64,000 bases of DNA from Tropicimonas marinistellae (lineage in GTDB: Bacteria; Pseudomonadota; Alphaproteobacteria; Rhodobacterales; Rhodobacteraceae). Location: contig NZ_LNCI01000007.1 in assembly GCF_001509585.1 (NCBI RefSeq), forward strand, positions 62,001 to 126,000, given 5' to 3'. This document shows, in pieces, positions 21,584 through 29,527 of this stretch. The notes below the pieces were generated by a model. The model searched no databases, was not told the origin of the DNA, and saw nothing but the letters and a program-made list of their open reading frames with translations. Each line of letters begins with the position of its first letter. The stretch's first letter is position 1. A program made the position numbers and the translations under genes.

Positions 21584-21754
21584 TCGTATCCGGATTTTCT
21601 GACGCTCGGGCAAGCCGGGTCCAGCCCCCAAAACCGATGGGCGCATTGCCAGAGCATATCAACGGGTTAGGTGCATCACGTGCGGCACTTCTGACACCGG
21701 TAAATTCGCAACGCGGCGGCGTCGATAGCAGGTGACCTGTCTTGTTCCGAATTC

Positions 21755-21803
21755 TGGAGCGGGCGGCGGGAATCGAACCCGCGTCATTAGCTTGGAAGAC
21801 AAG
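21755..21803 (-). pseudogene. Truncated tRNA-Gly, 3' half only
   Basis: On the minus strand these 49 bases match the 3' half of the intact tRNA-Gly located 137 bp away: anticodon loop CTTCCAA, a full T-arm (GCGGG-TTCGATT-CCCGC) and acceptor end with CCA. The D-arm and 5' acceptor strand are absent, and the anticodon stem no longer pairs. Both copies are preceded on the plus strand by GAATTCT, so the duplication reaches beyond the gene. It may be a leftover attachment site or a decayed duplicate. Confidence 0.7.
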
Positions 21804-21891
21804 TGCGGACAATTTAAATTTCCATACAAAAACAAATATATATCAACGCGAACTCGCCAACTTTGCAGGCAATGTGCAGGAAACGAATTCT

Positions 21892-21965
21892 TGGAGCGGG
21901 CGACGGGAATCGAACCCGTATCTCTTGCTTGGAAGGCAAGGGTCTTACCATTACACAACGCCCGC
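21892..21965 (-). tRNA. tRNA-Gly (anticodon UCC)
   Basis: The 74-nt minus-strand sequence folds as a full cloverleaf with encoded CCA. The acceptor GCGGGCG pairs with CGCCCGC, the anticodon arm is CTTGC-CTTCCAA-GCAAG giving UCC, and the T-arm is ACGGG-TTCGATT-CCCGT. It closely resembles other proteobacterial tRNA-Gly(UCC). tRNA-Gly genes are frequent integration sites, and a broken copy lies beside it. Confidence 0.95.
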
Positions 21966-22661
21966 GCAGTAAGCGGCAGGGATATTTCATGTGGAATGGG
22001 TCGTCAAGCCGTCTACGTCTGTTGGGATGTCTATGTAGTACTGCAAGGCTCAGAACCGACCGGTTCACCAACTGCGAAATGCGCTAACCAGACGTCGGCC
22101 GAGTACGGAACTTTGCACGCGCAACATGACATCAAATCGACGCTATCGGCCCATTGCCGTCGTTCCGCAGACAGGGCTTCGCTGCGGCGCAGCTTCCCCG
22201 AACCGGTCATCCGTCGCGGCGTGCAGCATGGTTTTTCAGGTCAAGGTCGGCAGTGCGGGACATTGCTGCCGTCGGCCTGATCTGGCCAGGCAGTCGGTTC
22301 CCCGCGCAAAGGGGTCGTTCGCACCGGTCAGCAGCATTGTGCGTGCAGCATCACTCGCTGAACCGGAAGCTGCCATTGAAGGTCGGCGCCGCGAAGGTCG
22401 CTGAGAGCCCATAGCTTCGGATGCTGCGGCTTGGACCAACAACTACTAATCGAACAAAAGCCGACGTAGGACGTGGAACGAACGGCCCATACAACACGCC
22501 CGCCACCTAATGCAGATACTGCGCTCTCAGAGCGCGCTGCCGACCCAAACGATGATTCCATCAAAATTGGTGGACTTCCCGTTCTCATCGATTGCATTTG
22601 TTGAAATTCCGCTGATGTCCTAATTACCTGACGGAGATTCTTCGCATCGGTCGGTCCTGCA
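21966..22661. other. Non-coding stretch with degenerate repeat sequence
   Basis: About 700 bp between the tRNA and the LuxR gene. Open frames on both strands are Arg/Ser/Pro-rich shadows with no ribosome sites. The sequence between 22126 and 22420 is made of short related blocks (for example accggtca, gacattgctgccg, gcagcat) of the kind also found in other spacers of this island. I see no RNA gene. Confidence 0.45.
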
Positions 22662-23645
22662 TCAAGAAGGTGCGTCGACGCTCAATAAGACCCGAACAAG
22701 CGATTGAATTTTGCGAACACCCGTCTTGTCGAACATGCGCTGAAGTTGTGTTCGAACAGTGTTGATGCTGACGTCAAGGCTGTCGGCCGCTGCCGAAAGC
22801 TCGTGTCCCTCAATTAGCAAATGGGCCAAACGGCATTGGGCTGGACTTAGTCCATAGATCGCTTCTGCCATGTCCAGCCGTTTATTGGTACGCATCTGGT
22901 CGTCAAATGAAACGAAAATGCGGCCGTCTTCCGGAAAGACCCAACAATACAGCAGAATGCCATCATCGCTTTCGCCCAATCCCACGGGTAGTGATTCATA
23001 TATCTCAGACCTGGGATCGACTTGGGTCTCCAGGGCGCGCGCGACACGCGATAGAGCCTTTTGCAGCTTGGCGTCATACGAGCGCTTTCGTGCTCGCAAT
23101 TTCCCCGCGGCGATCACCAGTCCGGTTTGTTCTTGCATGCGCGACCGTGCACCTGAGTTCATCCACACGACCCGACCTTCTGTGTTCACTTGAATGCGCG
23201 GCGTATCGACGTGCTCGAAACCGGGTTTCAAAAGCGCCATGCACGCGATCTTCCACTGACCGTCCACGCGATGGAAGATCTTCAGCTCATGTTGCAGACC
23301 TGAGATGCGAAACTTCTGATCATTCGACATGCCGGTTTGGTCGTAAAGAACCCAAGCCATATCGGTGCCAATAACGACGGTAAAGTTTTCCCAGCGTAGG
23401 CAGTCTTCTAATCTGCGAGGGCCGCTCGGGGGATGGCGTTCAAACCCGGCTTTTGCCTGTGCCAGAACGTCTTCCCATCCGCGGATCACCTTGGTCCCGA
23501 CTTGGGCCCACGCCACCATCCGTGCGGTGTCTTCGGTCTGAACCCAATGACTGGCCAAAGCGTCAATATCGCCATCTAAGAATGCCTGCGCTTCTGCCCG
23601 CATGACGGCAAGAATTTCTTCCTCCTCGGTTTCTTGTTCAGACAT
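22662..23645 (-). CDS. LuxR-type regulator with N-terminal SnoaL-like domain
   Basis: The 327-residue protein starts with an acidic stretch and a SnoaL/NTF2-like fold (AQAFLDGDIDALASHWV, then a tryptophan-rich sheet ending in DGQWKIACMALLKP). A PAS-like linker follows (RIQVNTEGRVVWMNSGARSR). The C-terminus is a GerE helix-turn-helix: YGLSPAQCRLAHLLIEGHEL, then AAADSLDVSINTVRTQLQRM. A SnoaL fold may bind a small hydrophobic ligand. I chose the ATG at 23645 over an in-frame start at 23729. It lies 52 bp downstream of a small gene on the same strand. Confidence 0.82.
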   Translation of the reverse strand: MSEQETEEEEILAVMRAEAQAFLDGDIDALASHWVQTEDTARMVAWAQVGTKVIRGWEDVLAQAKAGFERHPPSGPRRLEDCLRWENFTVVIGTDMAWVLYDQTGMSNDQKFRISGLQHELKIFHRVDGQWKIACMALLKPGFEHVDTPRIQVNTEGRVVWMNSGARSRMQEQTGLVIAAGKLRARKRSYDAKLQKALSRVARALETQVDPRSEIYESLPVGLGESDDGILLYCWVFPEDGRIFVSFDDQMRTNKRLDMAEAIYGLSPAQCRLAHLLIEGHELSAAADSLDVSINTVRTQLQRMFDKTGVRKIQSLVRVLLSVDAPS

Positions 23646-23697
23646 GAAAGTTGCCTCCGCTGGCCAGCCTATTGCCTCCTGAGTGTGGTTCCGAATC

Positions 23698-23907
23698 CTA
23701 GCTGGACAGACGATCGGTCGCCATCCCACCCTTGAATGCGTTCCGCAAGGTGCGAGAAATGATCGATCTCACACGAACGGCCTTTAGACGGGCAATCCAG
23801 CCGCGTACCATTGCATTCTGCTCTGCGCGTATGAAGGCCGCATCGGTGTAGCCAAGGCCGTAGTTCGGGTTTATTAGGTGCGCCCCAGCGAGTCCGTAGA
23901 TATCCAT
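23698..23907 (-). CDS. Small basic protein, unknown
   Basis: The 69-residue frame begins MDIYGLAGAHLINPNYGLGY and ends in a basic helix (VRGWIARLKAVRVRSIISRT). A very good ribosome site (AAGGAGA, spacing about 7) precedes the ATG, which is the main reason to call it. It ends 52 bp before the LuxR-type gene on the same strand. Small Arg-rich proteins of this size are common in Rhodobacterales, but I cannot assign this one to a named family. Confidence 0.55.
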   Translation of the reverse strand: MDIYGLAGAHLINPNYGLGYTDAAFIRAEQNAMVRGWIARLKAVRVRSIISRTLRNAFKGGMATDRLSS

Positions 23908-24129
23908 GATCGTCTCCTTCGATTTGAATGAGACGAAGTTAGACCAAGATCCTTATGGTTCTTGTCATGCCCAGGTATGACAGTCGCGTATTTTTCTTTG
24001 ATTATCGGTCGACAGGGAAAAACTAAGAACTGGATCGTGTGCAGCGAGCCCAGTTTTTGACGGGCCACGCCAAACCACGTGTCGATGATCGACGGATTCT
24101 GAGTGGCAGTATCTTCATCAATCGCAATG

Positions 24130-24255
24130 GGTTGCGTTGTGCTGCAAGAACAGCCCGTACAGCAACCTCCAACGCGTCCTCTGATCCCATCCTTGTCCGC
24201 ACTTCCACTGCCGGTGCCTGGCGGGTGTACTCGTCCAGAACCGTCAGCATCTTGT
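24130..24255 (-). pseudogene. IS3-family transposase OrfB fragment, inverted
   Basis: Reading the minus strand from 24250 gives MLTVLDEYTRQAPAVEVRTR then MGSEDALEV, nearly the same as an internal part of the OrfB of the IS3 element that starts 2 bp away, but in opposite orientation. After that the frame shifts (LYGLF continues in another frame). The DNA differs from the intact copy at several sites, so it is from a related element, not a recent internal copy. The fragment stops abruptly at the end of the intact element. Confidence 0.75.
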
Positions 24256-24308
24256 GTGACTGCCCCCTAAAACTGGGCCATTGTTTGAACCACGAAGGGG
24301 GGAGGAAG

Positions 24309-24596
24309 ATGGCTCGGAAACGGTATTCGGACGAGGACGTCCTAAAGCTGCTGCGTGAGATTGAGCTGAAGCTGGCGGACGGAGATGATGTCCGAACAGC
24401 CTGTCGCTCGGTCGGTGTCAGCGATGCGACCTATTACAATTGGCGGCGTCGGTTCGGCGGGATGGGTAAGTCGCAGCTGTCGGAGCTGCGCGGCCTTGAG
24501 AAAGAGAACGCTCGGCTGAAGAAGATCGTGGCCGAGTTGGAACTCGACAAACTCATTCTCAAGGAAAGCCTGAACCACCTAAAGCCGAGGGCCTGA
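24309..24596 (+). CDS. IS3-family transposase OrfA
   Basis: The 95-residue protein has the HTH_Tnp_1 helix-turn-helix (ARKRYSDEDVLKLLREIE, RTACRSVGVSDATYYNWRRR) and a leucine-zipper-like tail (LRGLEKENARLKKIVAELEL). A GGGGAGGAAG ribosome site precedes the ATG. In this family OrfA overlaps OrfB in the -1 frame and ribosomal slippage makes the active OrfAB fusion. The track of open codons in the -1 frame extends well upstream of the OrfA stop here, as expected. Confidence 0.9.
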   Translation: MARKRYSDEDVLKLLREIELKLADGDDVRTACRSVGVSDATYYNWRRRFGGMGKSQLSELRGLEKENARLKKIVAELELDKLILKESLNHLKPRA

Positions 24597-24670
24597 CGAC
24601 GAGCCAACTTCGTCAGGCCGTCATTCATACGCGTCAGAAACTCGCCACGTCCGAGCGCCGGACCTGCCAG

Positions 24671-25426
24671 GTGATAGGCTTGGCGCGTAGTTCAATGCAG
24701 TACCGAGCCGTCCAGAAGATCGACGATGAGCTACGGCTCGCCATGATCCGGCTGGCCAAGAGCTTTGGCCGGTACGGCTACCGCAAGGTGGCCGAACTGC
24801 TGCGGATCGAAGGGTGGCGGGTCAATCACAAGAAGATCGAGCGGCTCTGGGGCGAGGAGGGGCTCCAGCAACCACAACGCCACAAGAAGAAGCGACGCCT
24901 GTACCATGAGGACAGTTCGATCATCCGGTTGCGACCGACACATTCGGACCATGTGTGGAGCGTTGATTTCGTCCACGACAAACTCAGCAATGGCCGCAGT
25001 TACAAGATGCTGACAGTGCTGGACGAATACACCCGCCAGGCACTGGCAGTAGAAGTCCGCACCCGCATGGGTTCTGAGGATGTGCTGGAAGTCCTCTACG
25101 GGCTCTTCCTGCGCCATGGCAAACCCGAGTTCGTTCGGAGGGAAAATGGGCCGGAGTTCGCATCGGCGGCGACACGGGAATGGCTTGAGAAGGTCGGCGT
25201 GAAGCCCATCCGGATCTATCCGGGATCTCCTTGGGAAAACGGCTACAACGAACGGTTCAACGGAACCCGACGCCGCGAAGTCCTCAACGCCGAGTGGTTC
25301 ACCACAACCAAACAGGCCCAAGTCATCATCAACTGCTGGCTCAAAGAGTACAACCACACTCGACCGCATCAGGCGCTCGGAATGCGCCCTCCAGTGCCAG
25401 AAACTCTAATCAGAAATGGCCCATAG
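24671..25426 (+). CDS. IS3-family transposase OrfB with altered catalytic residue
   Basis: This 251-residue integrase-core (rve) protein has the first Asp in HVWSVDFVHDKL and the Glu in SPWENGYNERFNGT. The second catalytic Asp, normally in (S/T)DNGPEF, is replaced: the protein reads VRRENGPEF, with Glu at codon 25142-25144. DDE transposases rarely tolerate Asp to Glu, so this copy is probably inactive. The GTG at 24671 is only the first start-like codon; the open frame continues upstream (TSQLRQAVIHTRQKLATSER), so the real product is likely an OrfAB frameshift fusion. Confidence 0.88.
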   Translation: MIGLARSSMQYRAVQKIDDELRLAMIRLAKSFGRYGYRKVAELLRIEGWRVNHKKIERLWGEEGLQQPQRHKKKRRLYHEDSSIIRLRPTHSDHVWSVDFVHDKLSNGRSYKMLTVLDEYTRQALAVEVRTRMGSEDVLEVLYGLFLRHGKPEFVRRENGPEFASAATREWLEKVGVKPIRIYPGSPWENGYNERFNGTRRREVLNAEWFTTTKQAQVIINCWLKEYNHTRPHQALGMRPPVPETLIRNGP

Positions 25427-25577
25427 AAATGGGGCTGGACAGTCTCCTGCCGATCCGTCGCGCCAAGGCGGTTCATCGCATTAGGTCAAGGTGCACGAGT
25501 GGCAGCTGTTGCCAACGGCTCATCGAAGCGTGAGAACTACAGCGAGAAAAAGAGGATGTTGTTGGGGGGTAGTTAAA

Positions 25578-26324
25578 ATGCCGCAGAGAATAGCCATTGT
25601 TACAGGTGCAGCGAGAGGCATCGGACTTGCCACTGCACGCTTGTTGGTCAGTCAGGGAGCAGGCGTTGCACTGGTCGATCGAGATGCGGAGGAGCTTGCC
25701 AAGGTTGCCGAAAATCTAGGCCTCGCGCTGCCCTATGACGTGTCTGTCCCTGATCAAGTCGAGCAGATGGTTGATGATACGTTGAAGCACTTTGGCCGAA
25801 TTGACACACTCGTCAACAACGCCGGAGTTGCAGATTTCGCGCCAATTGAAGGCACCACCTTTGAGCGTTGGCGGCGCGTCATGGAAACCAATCTCGATGG
25901 GGTCTTTCTTTGCTCGCAAGCGGCAACACCAGCTTTGCGGGCTTCGAAAGGGTCTATAGTAAATATTGCGTCAATCTCAGGTTTGCGCGCTTCGACGCTA
26001 CGCGTCGCTTATGGCACGTCTAAAGCTGCCGTTATGCACTTAACTCAGCAGCAAGCCAGCGAACTGGGTGAATACGGAATCCGGGTCAACTGCGTTTGTC
26101 CCGGCCCTGTGCGTACGAAACTCGCGATGGCTGTCCATTCGCAAGAGATCATAGATGCGTATCATGATGCCATACCCTTGAACCGCTACGGCACAGAAGA
26201 CGAAATTGCGCGGGTAATTGCCTTTCTCACATCTGATGATGCGAGTTATGTGACAGGGCAGATAATCTCTGTCGACGGTGGGTTCCAAAGCACAGGAATT
26301 GGCCTCCCAGCCTTGCGCCAATAG
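25578..26324 (+). CDS. Short-chain dehydrogenase/reductase
   Basis: The 248-residue classical SDR has the nucleotide loop VTGAARGIGLATA, the NNAGVADF motif, catalytic Ser in NIASISGL and the YGTSK Tyr-Lys pair. VDRD after the second strand points to NAD rather than NADP. The substrate is not predictable; similar proteins include 3-oxoacyl-ACP and sugar/polyol dehydrogenases. The ATG at 25578 gives a normal N-terminus; the longer open frame from 25491 adds an unlikely leader. It lies 133 bp after the IS3 element. Confidence 0.87.
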   Translation: MPQRIAIVTGAARGIGLATARLLVSQGAGVALVDRDAEELAKVAENLGLALPYDVSVPDQVEQMVDDTLKHFGRIDTLVNNAGVADFAPIEGTTFERWRRVMETNLDGVFLCSQAATPALRASKGSIVNIASISGLRASTLRVAYGTSKAAVMHLTQQQASELGEYGIRVNCVCPGPVRTKLAMAVHSQEIIDAYHDAIPLNRYGTEDEIARVIAFLTSDDASYVTGQIISVDGGFQSTGIGLPALRQ

Positions 26325-26749
26325 ACATCAGCTTCGAGAAACCGGACATTCCCGTCAAGGTGCCGAGCGGCAGCTTCGTCCCGCAACCCGGTCATCTGCG
26401 CCGGTCGCGGCGAGTGACCGGAAACCGCCCTCCTTGAAGGATGCCGCGGTTGCGAACGGCGCTGGTGGACAACAATCGCGAACGGCTGCAGCGCGCGGAC
26501 AGCTGCCGCACGCATTGGTTTCCCTTTCGTTTCCAACGTTTACATTGCTGACGTGGCCGAAATCGCTCCAACGTACCCTTTGCGCAATCAGCCGACCAAC
26601 ACGTCGGTTTGGGCGCTCGTCATGACAATCCCGACAGCTTTGCCGACCTTCGGGACGTCCGAGTCCTTTTGTCGGATGACCGGTTTGGCGTCAGCGTCGT
26701 TGGTGTCCGACCTCGCCCAGAACTAGTTCATCTCACGATTTTATGGGAC
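26325..26749. other. Spacer carrying a dispersed repeat
   Basis: The 425 bp between two convergent genes have no convincing frame. The right part (about 26579-26700) is a copy of the dispersed repeat seen inverted at 28600-28800. The left part has short blocks resembling 22126-22420. Confidence 0.5.
26579..26700 (+). repeat. Dispersed intergenic repeat, copy 1
   Basis: This copy contains tttgcgcaatcagccgacc, then aacacgtcggtttgggcgct and, about 20 bp later, gacagctttgccgacct. The reverse complement of 28690-28800 has nearly the same series (tgcgcagtcagccgacc, aacacgtcagtgtgggcgct, cggcagctttgtcgacct). Alignment was by eye. Confidence 0.65.
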
Positions 26750-27448
26750 TCACTCAGGGTACATCCAAAATGTCACTTCCCCTCGAATGATCTTTCCCAC
26801 GAAGGCACATCCGTTCTCTGGATTGGAGAAGTGCAGCCATGACCTTGCGGCAAATGCTGTTGGCGAGAAGCCCAGAATGAGTGGGTTCAGCTCTTCCGTT
26901 GAGGTCGGTATCGATGCGCCGACGCTGGTCAACAGGGCGGACCGCGTAGGCTCCGAAAGGCTTGCGACCTGCATTGCATAAGCAATGTACTCTTCGTCCG
27001 CGCTGCAAGACAGTTCCACAAGCGCATTCTGATCGACAAGCGCATGCGTGAACTCATGGACAACAATGGCATCGAAATGCTCAGCCGCAGGAATTGCAGT
27101 CCAGGACTCCGAAGCTTTGTGAGCTTGCTCAAAGGCCTTCGGTTCCAGAAGTACAACCCGCCCTTTGCCCCGAAGGTAATGTCCAAAGCAACGGTTGTCA
27201 GGACTGCCCAATTGTTTTGAGAAAGAAATCGTTACCGGATTCGTTAGTTTGAGTTGGCATTTCTCGAGCATCGGAAGGACTGACGTCACGGTCTTGCAGA
27301 TCCGAACCTGAAGTTCCTGATCGTCGGTGTCCACCAGCACAAGCGGCATCTCGCAGGATGATGTTCCCGCGTTTGCGCCAACCAAATGGAAAGCGCAAAG
27401 CAGCAGGGCAAACACGCCGATCAATTGCATTCTGGTCTCAGGTGTCAC
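26750..27448 (-). CDS. Secreted HEXXH-motif protein (putative metalloprotease)
   Basis: The 232-residue protein has an N-terminal signal (IGVFALLLCAFHLVGANA) and several cysteines, so it is likely exported. The zinc-binding motif HEFTH (residues 131-135) is followed about 18 residues later by EEYIAYAMQ, a spacing that fits gluzincin metallopeptidases, with Glu as third ligand. I see no closer known protease family; it resembles uncharacterised Rhodobacterales proteins of this layout. A GGAGG site 7 bp before the GTG at 27448 supports that start; ATG at 27430 is the alternative. Confidence 0.7.
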   Translation of the reverse strand: MTPETRMQLIGVFALLLCAFHLVGANAGTSSCEMPLVLVDTDDQELQVRICKTVTSVLPMLEKCQLKLTNPVTISFSKQLGSPDNRCFGHYLRGKGRVVLLEPKAFEQAHKASESWTAIPAAEHFDAIVVHEFTHALVDQNALVELSCSADEEYIAYAMQVASLSEPTRSALLTSVGASIPTSTEELNPLILGFSPTAFAARSWLHFSNPENGCAFVGKIIRGEVTFWMYPE

Positions 27449-28028
27449 GGCGATACCTCCAACCTGAAATGAGTCTACGGTCCTTACGTAGGGTCAGCCA
27501 TGACCTGCGTCATTGCTGATCCAACAGTGGCGTAAAGCACGTCTGTGTTGGTCAATCGCATCGATCCTGTGGGCCTCCGACTGACAACTCGGCGTACCCG
27601 ACATCCATGAAGCAACGCCAATGGCAGGATTGTGCAGTCAGCCGACATGACCTGCAGATTGGTTCTGATCCGCGCATCACGGCAACTTAGCCGACTCTGC
27701 GGTCATTCTCGGTTGTGCAGCAATCCCCGTCGTGGTCGTCCGGTATCCAGCATGGCAATCAAGGACCGGACCTTCGCTGCGCCAAACATCAAAGGCGGCT
27801 CAGCGGACGAAGCTGCCTTTCGGCCAACGGTGGTCGACTGGCGTTACCTGCGCTTTGCTACCGGCCACGGCGCAAGAGCCCTTCGCAACTGCAGCATCTC
27901 CGCCACTGCCGAAAGCGGCCATTCATGGTCAGAGCGGTAAAGGGTCGTGACGAGCCTCTGCCGGTTGTCAGACGAGATGTCAGTCAAGCTTGTAGGGCAG
28001 TGAGTTCGCGTCAAGCTTGGGGTGTTTG
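27449..28028. other. Spacer with repeat-like sequence
   Basis: The 580 bp between two minus-strand genes have only short Arg/Ser-rich frames without ribosome sites. From about 27634 the sequence gtgcagtcagccgacatgac resembles the core of the dispersed repeat, and the block 27840-27950 again has short motifs shared with other spacers. I see no gene. Confidence 0.45.
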
Positions 28029-28517
28029 CTACGGCATACGCACCCTGATTAGGCGTGGTTCGTCTGCGCCGGGTTGGAGCAAGATGAATAGGTTGGCAAA
28101 GTCTGTCTGGCTAATTGTGATTTCATTAAATGCGCCAAGGCTCTCAAGAATACCCGGGATAGTTTCGGCATGACCGACAACAAGAACAATGTCCTCTTCG
28201 TGGTCGAAACTGAGCATGTCGGTCAGACCAGTCGTATCCGCCCGGTCGACCGAGTGAGTAGGCAGCCCCAGTCTATTGGCTATGATGTTCCCTGTTTCCT
28301 TTGTGCGCTTCGCATCTGAAGTAACCACAACGTCAAGCTCGACATGTTGGAGCATTTCTGCCCACGCAGCGGCTCTCGCTTTGCCCTCATCGCTAATCGA
28401 GGGATCTGCTCCGTTGAGTTCCTTTTCTGCATGGCGAATGACGTAGACTGCTTCTTGCGCGGCAGCAGTAAACGACACCGTGATCACAGCCAGAAAGGTC
28501 GAAACTAGAACTCGCAT
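28029..28517 (-). CDS. Periplasmic histidine phosphatase (SixA-like)
   Basis: The 162-residue protein has a signal peptide (MRVLVSTFLAVITVSFTAAA) and a histidine-phosphatase core: VYVIRHAEKE with the phospho-accepting His, an SDAKRTKETGNIIA arginine loop, and VVGHAETIPG with the second His. This is the small SixA/phosphoglycerate-mutase-like group. The exported location is unusual for SixA itself, so it probably acts on a periplasmic phosphoester; this is inference. The start at 28517 is better placed than 28523 for the GGAAG ribosome site. Confidence 0.83.
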   Translation of the reverse strand: MRVLVSTFLAVITVSFTAAAQEAVYVIRHAEKELNGADPSISDEGKARAAAWAEMLQHVELDVVVTSDAKRTKETGNIIANRLGLPTHSVDRADTTGLTDMLSFDHEEDIVLVVGHAETIPGILESLGAFNEITISQTDFANLFILLQPGADEPRLIRVRMP

Positions 28518-28523
28518 TCCCAT

Positions 28524-28998
28524 CTCTTCCGCAACACTTCCCGAAGACTAGCAGGTGAGCACGCCCCGGCCAATCGCCGGGCCTTCATTACTCGCGGACC
28601 AGCAAAGGCAGCAACGGTCCCGCTGACTTGCCCTTGGTGTGAACCGACGCGAACGTCCGGTTTTCTCGCACACTGACAGCCGTTGAATGAGCCCAGCACG
28701 AAATGCCGCACTGCCAAGAATGGCTGTTAGGTCGACAAAGCTGCCGAGTTGGCCACAGCGAGCGCCCACACTGACGTGTTGGTCGGCTGACTGCGCACAC
28801 CGGATATCCAGGCAGATACTGCTCTTCGCATCCGCGGCATTAAATCAAATGTCGGGACAGTCCCGAAGCAGTCACTGGAACTCAGCTTTGCCAATTTCGG
28901 CTCCAAGGACGAAGGGACCTTCACCCTGCAAATTCGATTACGTCGAGGAGAAGTGAAATGGCGGCGCGTCGCTTTGGTGGAGAACCCATCAATTGCAT
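28524..28998. other. Spacer carrying a dispersed repeat
   Basis: The 475 bp hold shadow frames only. The part from 28600 to 28800 is a copy of the dispersed repeat and the remainder (28800-28960) shows no feature. Confidence 0.45.
28600..28800 (-). repeat. Dispersed intergenic repeat, copy 2
   Basis: This is the longest visible copy. Its left half shares gcgaacgtccggtt, acagccgttgaatga and aatgccgc...gccaagaatggc with 30616-30800. Its right half, read in reverse, matches 26579-26700. So three spacers contain parts of one ancestral sequence. Confidence 0.65.
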
Positions 28999-29376
28999 CT
29001 ATTGCGCCTGACTTGCCTTCGGCAGACCGGCAGCAATCCAGCTTTCAATCAGCTCGATCTGATCGTCAGCCAGCGGGCGGCTTAGAAATGGCATCCGTGG
29101 CACGCTCTCACCGCGCAGCCTCCGGATCAACTCGCTGCCGGAGGGGTCGCCGGGAATCAGCACAACGCCCCGCTCGCTGCCGATCAGGGCGGCAGCATAA
29201 TTATCCAGCCGCAAGCCCTTCGAGGCACCGGAAACTGCCGAGTGACACATCACGCACCGCTCGGTGAAGATCGCACTAACTTCGGTCCAGCCGGGCGACG
29301 CGGCGCTTCCAGCGGTCGCCACGCAGGGAAGGAAGACGAGCAGCGCAAGCGCCCGGTTTAGCCACCTTGGCCTCAT
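28999..29376 (-). CDS. Small periplasmic cytochrome c
   Basis: The 125-residue protein has a signal peptide (ALALLVFLPCVATAGSA) and one heme motif CVMCH at residues 41-45. The surrounding sequence (LRLDNYAAALIGSERGVVLIPGDPSGSELI, then MPFLSRPLADDQIELIESWI) resembles the planctomycete-type cytochrome c domain. The methionine in RMPFL may be the distal ligand. It may carry electrons to a partner not in this window. A GAAGGAAA ribosome site supports the ATG at 29376. It is divergent from the next gene. Confidence 0.82.
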   Translation of the reverse strand: MRPRWLNRALALLVFLPCVATAGSAASPGWTEVSAIFTERCVMCHSAVSGASKGLRLDNYAAALIGSERGVVLIPGDPSGSELIRRLRGESVPRMPFLSRPLADDQIELIESWIAAGLPKASQAQ

Positions 29377-29527
29377 CGGCGATTTCCTTCGTCACAAATC
29401 GTCTGCATCGGCTCTTTCCAGCATGAAGTCCCTGCCAAGATACCGCAATTGAGTCGGAATCCGTGCTAGAATGATACGTCCGGCGCGGTTGCTTTACCTG
29501 CGCAACGGTACCCTTGGGAGGACAATC

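Larger units (their letters stand above)
24257..25444 (+). mobile_element. IS3-family insertion sequence
   Basis: The element is about 1.19 kb with two overlapping frames (OrfA, OrfB). Imperfect terminal inverted repeats can be seen: TGACTGCCCC followed by CTGGGCCATT at the left, and the reverse of GGCCCAT and GGACAGTC at the right. No matching target-site duplication is visible at the flanks, and its left end abuts an inverted fragment of a related copy. Boundaries are placed by eye and may be off by a few bases. Confidence 0.75.

Noticed and set aside
21755-21803. Second functional tRNA-Gly
   Set aside because: The 5' half, D-arm and a paired anticodon stem are missing.
22126-22414. Two overlapping plus-strand frames after the tRNA
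   Set aside because: Sequence consists of spacer-repeat blocks and gives low-complexity Arg/Ala/Ser proteins.
23874-24068. Minus-strand frame left of the IS3 fragment (MARQKLGSLHTIQF)
   Set aside because: No ribosome site, overlaps the leader of the small gene and has no recognisable family.
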